40,972 bases of DNA from the IMG/VR virus record IMGVR_UViG_3300020180_000004, positions 1-40,972 of that record, one strand, 5' to 3'. The stretch comes from a virus. Every line of letters begins with the position of its first letter. Within the stretch, counting starts at the first letter, position 1. This document shows positions 6,902-13,401 of the stretch, piece after piece. The position numbers were made by a program, and so were the translations under genes. The notes under the pieces are model-generated. The model did not search any database. It was not told the DNA's origin and saw only the letters and a list, made by a program, of their open reading frames with translations.

Positions 6902-7165
6902 TCAAAGATAACCGTAGTCCTTTGCATATTGATTTAGGATATCAAGAATAGTCGTTTCAAAGTCATGCGGCGCAATTGCATGAAGTTTTTTAGTCTCGAA
7001 GTATCCCGAAAAATAGTGCCCGGTCTTATCGGGTACTAAGACGATAAGCTCGTGCCGATTCAGGGCATCAGCAACGTGATACCAATCGAGTATTCCGTCC
7101 AACTCGGTCCCTTCCACGAATTTAAAGTAAAGATTTTTCAATGGTTTATATTGTGGCATAGTCAT
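6902..7165 (-). CDS. Unknown 87-aa protein
   Basis: An 87-aa soluble protein with alternating strands and helices and a high share of aromatic residues (several Tyr, Phe, His). A second Met at residue 3 is an alternative start. The ATG overlaps the TGA of the lipoprotein gene upstream (7162-7377) as ATGA, and AAAGGGAG precedes it. I do not recognise the family. Its place between two lipoprotein genes hints at a shared job, perhaps at the cell surface, although this protein has no export signal. Confidence 0.75.
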   Translation of the reverse strand: MTMPQYKPLKNLYFKFVEGTELDGILDWYHVADALNRHELIVLVPDKTGHYFSGYFETKKLHAIAPHDFETTILDILNQYAKDYGYL

Positions 7166-7377
7166 TCACTCCCTTTTTTTAAAGTACATTCGATATCAAG
7201 ATACTTAGTATTATAAGCGGTTATCCATTCATCTAAAATCTTAGGACTCCAATCGTCTCCACAAACAAAACTTGCAACCGATCGGGAGTCCGTTTGTGGT
7301 GAGACAAATTTAGAAAACCTAGTCGTTGTATTAGTCGTGCATGCACTAATCAATATGAGCAGAATTATGAGTTTCAT
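7162..7377 (-). CDS. Small lipoprotein
   Basis: A 71-aa protein with a short lipoprotein signal: MK followed by about nine hydrophobic residues and ISAC, Cys13 being the likely lipidation site. The mature part, about 58 residues, starts with a Thr-rich stretch and has two further cysteines (near 39 and 64), a layout similar to the other lipoprotein in this cassette. It is coupled to both neighbours by ATGA overlaps. Function unknown; superinfection exclusion or envelope modification is possible. Confidence 0.75.
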   Translation of the reverse strand: MKLIILLILISACTTNTTTRFSKFVSPQTDSRSVASFVCGDDWSPKILDEWITAYNTKYLDIECTLKKGSE

Positions 7378-7721
7378 GTTTTCACTCCACTATTTTTGTC
7401 AATCCATGCGCACGCTAGCGCGCAAAGCTTGTCTTCTTTGCCTTCAAAAACATCACTAGGCTTTTCAAAGTTTACTATTATGGAAAAGTTAACTTCATGA
7501 CTTGGCTCGCCGTCCTCGGAACAAGCCATGAGTCTAATTCCGCCACAATTCGCACCATTGTCTTGCAGACAATACGTCAACACGTCTCCTTTGGACGTTC
7601 TAGATTTATACGTTATTTGACAATGGCCCGTGTGAGACTTCCAATCACTAGCAAGTCTCATGAAAATCTCACTCACTTTTTCACCGGATTTTAAAGGACT
7701 CGGATACTTATTTGTTTTCAT
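7374..7721 (-). CDS. Unknown 115-aa Cys-containing protein
   Basis: The start chosen is ATG 7721; a GTG three codons earlier (7730) overlaps the preceding stop and is possible. The ATG is supported by the MKTN start shared with several genes of this cassette and by GGGAAGG nine bases upstream. The protein has six or so cysteines but no signal peptide, and a beta-rich central part. No family recognised. It ends in an ATGA overlap with the lipoprotein gene. Confidence 0.75.
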   Translation of the reverse strand: MKTNKYPSPLKSGEKVSEIFMRLASDWKSHTGHCQITYKSRTSKGDVLTYCLQDNGANCGGIRLMACSEDGEPSHEVNFSIIVNFEKPSDVFEGKEDKLCALACAWIDKNSGVKT

Positions 7722-7726
7722 ACTAT

Positions 7727-7966
7727 TCACCCTTCCCCGTTAATTATTATCATTAAAATCTCAACGTCTTTTTTAGATATATTAATTGAAAATCCTAGAT
7801 GCTCGTCTGTCGATATTTTCCAAGTCCCCCAAAGTTCGGGGCCAGGACTTTGTATTTCTACAGCGTTAACTAGTGCCTCTAAAGTGTACCCTGTTTTCCA
7901 AACGAAATGCGCAAGTAGTCTTTGTACTGTATTTGTTTTGTCAAAAAAACTTCTATTTGTTTTCAT
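7727..7966 (-). CDS. Unknown 79-aa protein
   Basis: ATG 7966 is preferred over an in-frame GTG at 7975 because GAAGGG sits eight bases before it and its first residues (MKTNR) match the recurring start of the cassette. The product has an N-terminal helical part of about 35 residues and a C-terminal part with strands that ends in a hydrophobic segment (ILMIII), too short to span a membrane. The gene starts one base after the preceding stop. No family recognised. Confidence 0.7.
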   Translation of the reverse strand: MKTNRSFFDKTNTVQRLLAHFVWKTGYTLEALVNAVEIQSPGPELWGTWKISTDEHLGFSINISKKDVEILMIIINGEG

Positions 7967-7967
7967 T

Positions 7968-8255
7968 TTATACACCCTTCGCTTTTTTAATTATTTCAAT
8001 AAGCTTCGCTTCCATATTATTAGCTGAAAATTCATCGGCATTCGGGTCTTGCAACAAAGCAAGACAAGCTTCCAATGTTTCGAACATTTCGGGCGCTGCA
8101 ACTATCAAAGACAAATCCGCATCCTTCATTTTGCCTTGGAAGTAACCGTGAATATGAGGTGTACTGTTTGCCAGAAAATATTCAGTCATGCCAGTGTGCT
8201 CACCAGTGTTTTCAATAATATGCCAAGGTGCTTTGGTAAAGTTTGGTGTTTTCAT
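7968..8255 (-). CDS. Phage protein with AAPEM motif, unknown function
   Basis: A 95-aa protein whose middle reads LIVAAPEMFETLEACL. This closely resembles a small-protein type seen in very many phages of Gram-negative bacteria, with an N-terminal region that starts from a Trp/His segment, the LIAAAPEM motif, and a short C-terminal helix. To my knowledge its role is not established. Finding it here supports a Gram-negative phage and helps validate the cassette. ATGA overlap with the gene upstream. Confidence 0.8.
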   Translation of the reverse strand: MKTPNFTKAPWHIIENTGEHTGMTEYFLANSTPHIHGYFQGKMKDADLSLIVAAPEMFETLEACLALLQDPNADEFSANNMEAKLIEIIKKAKGV

Positions 8256-8509
8256 TTTTCACCCCTCTTAAGTTTAGGCTCATTGAAATAAGTATAACTA
8301 CGACCTGAAATGGTATCGAATTTTTGAATACCTTTTTCAAAATTATATTCACATTTAAGTTTTAGAAGTTTTAGTTCAGCATCGTTGTGTGATTGTACTC
8401 CATAGCCAAGGGTTGAAATAAAGATCGTATTGTCATTTGTACGTCCAAAAATAAACCCATCGTCTCGCCTAGACTCTAGTTCTAGTAGTAATTTTATGTG
8501 TGGTTTCAT
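8252..8509 (-). CDS. Unknown 85-aa protein
   Basis: An 85-aa soluble protein beginning MKPH, with a helix over the first 14 residues, a beta-rich centre and a strongly basic end (PKLKRGEK). It starts right after the stop of the preceding gene (TAAATG) with TAGGGGG four bases before, and ends in an ATGA overlap with the AAPEM gene. No family recognised. Confidence 0.75.
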   Translation of the reverse strand: MKPHIKLLLELESRRDDGFIFGRTNDNTIFISTLGYGVQSHNDAELKLLKLKCEYNFEKGIQKFDTISGRSYTYFNEPKLKRGEK

Positions 8510-8791
8510 TTAGCCCCCTACTCGTTTATAATTGTTTAGAAAAGCTCTGTTTGGTTTTTCGATTCCTTCAAATTCGCACTCAATTCCTTCGGCCTTAAGT
8601 GCATTGATTAAAATTCCAGCATCGAAGTCTTCTTCAAGCATCCAATGAGTATCAGATCTAAATGAGTAGCTAGATATACTTGGTATAATTCCAAGTGTTA
8701 TCATCAGAGCGTTTTCAACCTTGACCCAGCCATGACATGGACTAAGGTAATGTTTCAGTTTTAGTTTCAGCGTTATGATTTTTGTTTTCAT
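8510..8791 (-). CDS. Unknown 93-aa protein
   Basis: A 93-aa protein that starts with a Lys/Leu-rich amphipathic stretch (MKTKIITLKLKLKHY). The rest mixes strands and helices; the part around residues 55-80 (acidic, then LINALKAEG) resembles a beta-alpha unit. No Cys pairs or export signal. GGGGGG precedes the start at a normal distance. No family recognised. Confidence 0.7.
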   Translation of the reverse strand: MKTKIITLKLKLKHYLSPCHGWVKVENALMITLGIIPSISSYSFRSDTHWMLEEDFDAGILINALKAEGIECEFEGIEKPNRAFLNNYKRVGG

Positions 8792-8792
8792 T

Positions 8793-9476
8793 TTAAAATC
8801 CCCCCCGTACGTTTTTTTTCATGCATATAACAAATGGATGTTTTTTTAGCGCGTTTAGTTTTTTCTTGAGACCGTTTGGTGTTTTAAAGTTTATTGAAGT
8901 TTCAAAGCTATCATCAGACGATCGATGATAGGGCGAGTCGCTTGCAGATACATAAAAATCTACATTAGCCGAAGTCTCACTTGTGAACATAATTCTAGCT
9001 TGAAACTGAATAGTATCGTCTGAATCTTGGGAATATTCGGCTAAGTCGTTTTCTTGTTCTTCAGACAAAATAGTGTTTTTAGGAATACCCTTGTCTTTAA
9101 AAAAGCATTCACGATCGTATTCGCTACTTTTTTCTAGCACTATATCAGTCTTTTCAAAGCCGGTGTTTTCACACGCACTATATTGGTCTCGGTAACAAAC
9201 GCCCTCGAGTCCGCCCTTGTTATGTGAAAATGAAATAAACCCGTCGCGTGATCTGCACTCAAATGGACCAATACGATCACGGCCAAAGCTAAGCTCTTCC
9301 AAAAAAGCACGCATAATTTCGAGATACTCGTTCGCTACTTTGAGCGTGATCTCTAAATCTTCAAGTTTTAAAGCGTGCTTAGATTTTAGCTCGCGCATCT
9401 TAACAATTTCAGCGAACGTGATTGAGTCTACATTCTTTTTGAATTGGTCGTATTTAGTACATTTAATTTGTTTCAT
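8793..9476 (-). CDS. Unknown 227-aa acidic protein
   Basis: This is the longest gene of the leftward cassette, with AAGGAGATCTAAA before the ATG. The N-terminal third (to about residue 70) is strongly helical and charged and may be a coiled coil; the middle is rich in Ser, Asp and Glu, and the last 70 residues are beta-like with a basic tail. There is no membrane segment or catalytic motif that I recognise. Its position second in the transcript, after a 50-aa gene, suggests early and abundant expression. Confidence 0.8.
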   Translation of the reverse strand: MKQIKCTKYDQFKKNVDSITFAEIVKMRELKSKHALKLEDLEITLKVANEYLEIMRAFLEELSFGRDRIGPFECRSRDGFISFSHNKGGLEGVCYRDQYSACENTGFEKTDIVLEKSSEYDRECFFKDKGIPKNTILSEEQENDLAEYSQDSDDTIQFQARIMFTSETSANVDFYVSASDSPYHRSSDDSFETSINFKTPNGLKKKLNALKKHPFVICMKKNVRGGF

Positions 9477-9513
9477 TTTAGATCTCCTTTTTTTTAAAGT
9501 CTTTGGTTAGACG

Positions 9514-9666
9514 TTATTTTTTAATTAATGAATTGATATACTCTTTGGCTAATTTGATTGAAATAATTTGTTTCGGCTTTGCCTTCTGGTCTTGTGCTCG
9601 TACAAATACAGTACTATTAATGTAGTCGTTAAGTATCCAGTAGCCTTTATAATTGAATGTGATCAT
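9514..9666 (-). CDS. 50-aa unknown protein, first gene of cassette
   Basis: A short frame with an excellent ribosome site: AAGGAG eight bases before ATG 9666. The product is basic, with an aromatic N-terminus (FNYKGYW), a probable strand at 17-23 and an amphipathic C-terminal helix, like many small early phage proteins. It lies immediately downstream of the promoter and operator-like site at 9704-9762, so it is the first gene of the transcript. The family is unknown. Confidence 0.75.
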   Translation of the reverse strand: MITFNYKGYWILNDYINSTVFVRAQDQKAKPKQIISIKLAKEYINSLIKK

Positions 9667-9703
9667 ATTAAAATCTCCTTGTTTTTAAAGACCCGGTTGG
9701 TCT

Positions 9704-9730
9704 AGTAACTTTTTGTTACTGTTTGTTACT
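9704..9730 (-). promoter_or_regulatory. Operator-like inverted repeat with third half-site
   Basis: AGTAAC-TTTTT-GTTACT (9704-9720) is a perfect 6-bp inverted repeat around 5 bases, and a further GTTACT half-site follows at 9725-9730. It lies four bases downstream of the -10 box of the leftward promoter, so it covers the expected transcription start. A bound protein here would block initiation. The arm length and 5-bp spacer are the same as in the 26-bp repeats at 6497-6600, although the arms differ. A candidate binder encoded in this genome is the ribbon-helix-helix protein at 39673-39930. Confidence 0.5.
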
Positions 9731-9733
9731 TAT

Positions 9734-9762
9734 ATAATAACTTATCGGATTGAAGAAGTAAA
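9734..9762 (-). promoter_or_regulatory. Sigma70-type promoter of leftward cassette
   Basis: Read on the minus strand: -35 TTTACT at 9762-9757, a 17-base spacer, and -10 TATTAT at 9739-9734 (five of six consensus bases). It drives the cassette from 9666 to 6603. The surrounding DNA is very AT-rich, so chance matches are possible, but spacing and position relative to the first ribosome site are right. Confidence 0.55.
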
Positions 9763-10169
9763 GCTTTAGTTATATTTTGTTATATTTTGTATCAAAATGT
9801 ATCTAAGTGTTCTTATCCTTATATATGAGGGAAGTCAGTACGTTTCGCGGCCGCGCTCGCAAGTATACAAATACGCCCTCACGCGAAGCGCCCTCGAGGA
9901 ATACTATAACTTATAGATACAAATGTTATATACTTAAGGTCTTGTTATGCTTGGTCTATTTGTTTCGGTGTCTCAATTCGCTGCATTTTTCCGTGTCAAA
10001 TTGGCCCTATTTTAAGGGGAGGGTAGGGTCTCGAGCGGTGAACGAGTGCGAAGCATGGTCACGCGTAAATTTTTTTCCAATTTATTTTTTTTTTTAATTC
10101 CGACACCGCGCCATGTGCTATAACAAACGAAGAAACAAAACAATGGGGGCATTGAAGGAGACCAGTTCT
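9763..10169. other. Intergenic region between leftward cassette and recombinase
   Basis: I see no convincing gene in this stretch. It has an AT-rich left side with a 10-bp direct repeat (GTTATATTTT, at about 9769-9790), a GC-rich patch with a NotI site (GCGGCCGC), and a T-rich tract just before the late genes. A rightward extended -10 box, TGCTATAAC at 10116-10124, could start the transcript that carries the recombinase and packaging genes, but no -35 box accompanies it. An attachment site may also lie here, next to the recombinase gene; nothing marks it directly. Confidence 0.4.
10116..10124 (+). promoter_or_regulatory. Possible extended -10 promoter
   Basis: TGC followed by TATAAC gives an extended -10 element with five of six consensus bases. 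Start of transcription would fall near 10131, about 40 bases before the recombinase start codon. There is no recognisable -35 box at the usual distance. The upstream in-frame ATG at 10113 lies inside this element and would then be untranscribed. Confidence 0.3.
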
Positions 10170-10868
10170 ATGTCCCAGTTACCAATAACACACCCACCAA
10201 TAACACACCCACCAATAACACACCCACCAATCACACGTCCAATCACACGTCCAATCACACGTCCAATCACACGTCCAACCACACGTCCAATCCCACAGTC
10301 ACCCACTCCAACAAAGCGACGGGCTCGTTCTGAGTACGAGTTAACAGACCACAAGTATTTAGAGGTCGAGGAGCAGGCTAGATTTTTGGAGACTTTAAAG
10401 AAGTTCGAGTTCACATCTCCACGAGACACGACGTTATTGTGGTTGGCGTTGGCCACTGGTGCGAGGGCGAGTGAGTTGTTGAATATAAAGTCCTCTGACG
10501 TATTTGGTGGGAGGGTAAAGAAGGTTTTCATAAGGGGGTTAAAATCTTCCAGGGACCGTGCGATGCCGATACCTGATTGGTTGTATAGAAAGGTGCTTGG
10601 GTTGATTCCGTGTTCTTTGAGTGGTCGTGTATTCCCAATAAGTTATATAAGATTTTACCAGATTTGGTGTGACTATCGTCCGGTGAAAAAGAAGTTACAT
10701 AGTTTGCGTCATACGTATGCGGTGAATGTTTACCGTGGTACGAGGTCACTTTTTATTTTGCAGACAGGTCTTGGTCATCGGAGTTTATCGAACACATTAA
10801 TTTACGCGAGGTACGAGGCTGCGCAGGAGGATTTGAATGCGGCGATGAGGGCTTTAAAGTTGAGATAG
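10170..10868 (+). CDS. Tyrosine recombinase (integrase-like) with repeat N-terminus
   Basis: A 232-aa protein. Residues of about 65-232 form a tyrosine recombinase catalytic domain: Arg99 (TGARASEL), Lys125, His177 and Arg180 (HSLRHTYA), His203 (LGHRS) and nucleophile Tyr212. In place of the usual core-binding domain, residues 5-43 are Pro-Ile-Thr-His/Arg repeats followed by a basic patch. ATG 10170 is chosen for its GAAGGAG site nine bases upstream; in-frame ATGs at 10113 and 10143 have none. It could integrate the phage or resolve genome multimers. Loss of the N-terminal domain should weaken DNA clamping, so it may need a partner. It shares its G-rich coding style with the terminase genes that follow. 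Confidence 0.85.
   Translation: MSQLPITHPPITHPPITHPPITRPITRPITRPITRPTTRPIPQSPTPTKRRARSEYELTDHKYLEVEEQARFLETLKKFEFTSPRDTTLLWLALATGARASELLNIKSSDVFGGRVKKVFIRGLKSSRDRAMPIPDWLYRKVLGLIPCSLSGRVFPISYIRFYQIWCDYRPVKKKLHSLRHTYAVNVYRGTRSLFILQTGLGHRSLSNTLIYARYEAAQEDLNAAMRALKLR
10182..10298 (+). repeat. In-frame tandem repeats in recombinase gene
   Basis: Three exact 15-bp units (CCAATAACACACCCA) are followed by six 12-bp units, four of them exact (CCAATCACACGT) and two diverged. Every unit is a multiple of three, so the frame is kept and the protein gains PITHP and PITR repeats. The two unit types share the start CCAAT and an ACAC core, so one probably arose from the other. Such arrays change length easily. 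Confidence 0.9.
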
Positions 10869-10904
10869 TTGACAGGGTTAAGTGGTTAGTGGGAACTTGG
10901 TGGT

Positions 10905-11522
10905 ATGTCAGATAATTTACTAGCAATCGAAGATATCAGGGGTTCAAGACTAATCGCGTTGGACATGCTGCCTCCAAAGTATAGGGTAAAATTTACAGAG
11001 ATGGATCCGCTTGTGGCGGATATGACGGAGATGGGTTTGGAGGAGCGGTTTACGCGCACGCCCAACGACTACGCGTTACGCAAGCGACTATGGGAATTAG
11101 TGGATGAGTGTCAGTTGACTGGCCAGAAGATTTCCACGGAGGCGTGGGTGCGGGGGATTGTTGAGTCGCCGTATATGCATCAGACGCTTATTAATAATCC
11201 TTTTAGGTTAGCGTGGTTGCTTACCCCACTGACGCATCATTCCGCACGATATGAAGAGTTATTTCACCTTGTTTTCAGCAAATTACGTAAAAGAATGTCT
11301 GAAATGGAGGTAAATGACGCGAATTTCGCATCAACGGTTAAGTTTTTAGAGAATCTTTCCAATCGCGTCATGGGTCCAGTGCCGCGCAACATCAATTTAA
11401 AGACTCAAAGTTTGCCTCCTCCGGAACCGGTGCGCACGAACAATGCGGATATGGATAAGAGGTTGAAGGAGTTGGAGGACATGAAGAATGCGATCCCCAT
11501 TATTGATGTGGACCCAGGATGA
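10905..11522 (+). CDS. Probable terminase small subunit
   Basis: A 205-aa protein directly before the large terminase, overlapping it by 4 bases (ATGA). The N-terminal half (residues 20-110) is helical and could hold a DNA-binding fold; the C-terminal part has a Pro-rich segment and a helix ending in an acidic tail. Position, size and the overlap suggest the DNA-recognition subunit of the packaging motor. I cannot name a motif, so another packaging-related role is possible. Confidence 0.6.
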   Translation: MSDNLLAIEDIRGSRLIALDMLPPKYRVKFTEMDPLVADMTEMGLEERFTRTPNDYALRKRLWELVDECQLTGQKISTEAWVRGIVESPYMHQTLINNPFRLAWLLTPLTHHSARYEELFHLVFSKLRKRMSEMEVNDANFASTVKFLENLSNRVMGPVPRNINLKTQSLPPPEPVRTNNADMDKRLKELEDMKNAIPIIDVDPG

Positions 11523-13081
11523 GCGAGGACATCCCACAGGGGCGTGCGTTGGCGGAGCGCAACCGTATAGAGACGGAGATATTGCGTTTAAAGCGGATCA
11601 AGCTGGAGCGAATGGAGATAGAGTTTCGCCAGCGGGAGATGTTGCCGCATTTGCATAGGTACAAGTTTTACACTTGGGCCAGGGAGTTTTTCGAATCGAA
11701 GAATCGCGAGGGGATGTTTTTGGTAGCTGCCAATCAGTTATCAAAGAGTTCGACTGCGATAAGAAAGATTATTCACTGGTCGACGGAGAAGAGTTTGTGG
11801 GCTGAGTTGTGGCCGGGTAAGACGCCCAATTTATTTTGGTATTTTTATCCCAACTTCCAATTGGCGACGACGGAGTTTGAGACTAAGTGGATGGAGTTTT
11901 TGCCTAGGGACAAGGGTTGTCCTAAGTACGGTTGGAAGTCTGTTTATGATAAGGGTGTAATTCAGAAGATTGTTTTCAATTCAGGAATTATTTTACAATT
12001 CAGGGCATATTCTCAGAAGTTAATAGATATTCAGGCGGCGAGTGTATATTTCGTTGTGGCGGACGAGGAGATGCCAGTGCATTTGTATCCGGAGATTAAG
12101 GCTCGAACGAATGCGACGGACGGATATTTCTTAATGGTATTTACGGCGACGCTTGGCCAGGATTACTGGAAGCAGACGATGTCCCCGGATTCTTTGCAGC
12201 AGGAGATGCACAAGGGCGCATTGAAGCGGGAGGTCAGTTTGTATGACTCCCAATTTTACGAGGACGGTTCCCCATCGCCATGGAATTTGGAGAAGATAAA
12301 GCGAGCGGAGGCTAACTGTCCGACTGAGGCTGAGGTGTTGCGTCGTGTGCATGGAAAATTTGTAAAGAGTGAGGGTTTAGTTTATCAGAGTTTTTCTATG
12401 GAGAAGAATATTTCAGAGAGTCACCCGTTGCCAAAGGACTGGTATGTTTATGGTGGCATTGACCCTGGCACTGGCGGGACGTCGGGGCACCCGACGGGGA
12501 TAGTATTTTTAGCGGTGAATCCCACGTATACAAAGGCACGAGTGTTCAGGGGGTGGCGTGGTGACGGCATAGTCACGGATTCCCAGACCATATTGAATAA
12601 GTTTCGTGAGTTAAGAAAAGGATTAACTATGTCGATGCAGGTTTACGATTATGCAGCGGCGGATTTTTTCATTGTGGCATCGAGCCAGGGTGAAAACTTG
12701 GTGAGGGCGGACAAGCGTTTGGAGTCTGGTGTTGCGATCTTGAATACTTTATTTAAGAATCAAATGTTATCCATTCAGCGAGGCGACCCGGAGTTAGACA
12801 AGTTGATATCGGAGTTACGGACGTTAGCTATTGGTAAGGATAAGCGCCACGCGAAGGACGATTTAATTGATCCGTTGAGGTACATATGTAAATTGGTGCC
12901 GTGGGATTTCTCAAGCATCGAGTTACCGGAGGAATTAAAAGAGATTGCAGTTGTTGCGAAGGTAAAGACTAGTGGAGAGTCGAGGCGCGATTGGTTTAAG
13001 GGAGACGGGCACGATAGTAAGTCGGGTTACGTTGATGAAGAGCTTGACTCATTTAACGAATTATTGGGAACATTAGACTAG
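11519..13081 (+). CDS. terL: Terminase large subunit
   Basis: A 520-aa packaging ATPase and nuclease. ATPase: an atypical Walker A, AANQLSKSST (70-79, Lys76), in place of the usual GxxxxGKS/T, and Walker B VVADEE with Asp182 and Glu183. RNase H-like nuclease: first acid Asp315 (GGIDPG), second in VYDYAAADF (377-382) and third in KDDLIDPL (447-451). The segment RRVHGKF before the nuclease is typical of this family. The N-terminal 45 residues are a charged helix likely to contact the small subunit. It lies next to the portal it would dock on. Confidence 0.92.
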   Translation: MSEDIPQGRALAERNRIETEILRLKRIKLERMEIEFRQREMLPHLHRYKFYTWAREFFESKNREGMFLVAANQLSKSSTAIRKIIHWSTEKSLWAELWPGKTPNLFWYFYPNFQLATTEFETKWMEFLPRDKGCPKYGWKSVYDKGVIQKIVFNSGIILQFRAYSQKLIDIQAASVYFVVADEEMPVHLYPEIKARTNATDGYFLMVFTATLGQDYWKQTMSPDSLQQEMHKGALKREVSLYDSQFYEDGSPSPWNLEKIKRAEANCPTEAEVLRRVHGKFVKSEGLVYQSFSMEKNISESHPLPKDWYVYGGIDPGTGGTSGHPTGIVFLAVNPTYTKARVFRGWRGDGIVTDSQTILNKFRELRKGLTMSMQVYDYAAADFFIVASSQGENLVRADKRLESGVAILNTLFKNQMLSIQRGDPELDKLISELRTLAIGKDKRHAKDDLIDPLRYICKLVPWDFSSIELPEELKEIAVVAKVKTSGESRRDWFKGDGHDSKSGYVDEELDSFNELLGTLD

Positions 13082-13083
13082 AT

Positions 13084-13401
13084 ATGGAAAAAAAGTCGAT
13101 AAAAGAGATGAAAGATCTTGAAAAGACATTAAAACTTTGTGTTAAACTTGGAGTGAGTGAGATAAAGTTCGGAGATACACACGTTATTTTTGGGGAAGTA
13201 AGCAAGCAACCTCGAAAGCCCCGCAAGGCCGTAGTGAAAGAGCAGGTAGAGTCTGCATATAAGGCAGATCTTCAGGCGCAGTATGATGAGGTGATGGAGG
13301 ATTTATCCGTATCACACATCGAAGATCCATTGGGATACGAAAATGCAATTGCGGCGGGGCTATTAGGGAATGAAACAACAGACGATTCAAGAGCTCAATA
13401 A
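13084..13401 (+). CDS. Small protein between terminase and portal
   Basis: A 105-aa protein. The first 40 residues contain a helix, then a strand-turn-strand (VSEIKFGDTHVIFGEV); the middle is basic (QPRKPRKAVVK) and the rest acidic. A small gene is often found here in podoviruses, but I do not recognise this one. Its last 32 bases overlap the portal start in another frame. Confidence 0.75.
   Translation: MEKKSIKEMKDLEKTLKLCVKLGVSEIKFGDTHVIFGEVSKQPRKPRKAVVKEQVESAYKADLQAQYDEVMEDLSVSHIEDPLGYENAIAAGLLGNETTDDSRAQ

Noticed and set aside
9807-10097. A rightward 96-codon frame in the gap before the recombinase
   Set aside because: Composition is unlike any neighbour, there is no ribosome site, and the frame runs through the T-rich promoter-like region.
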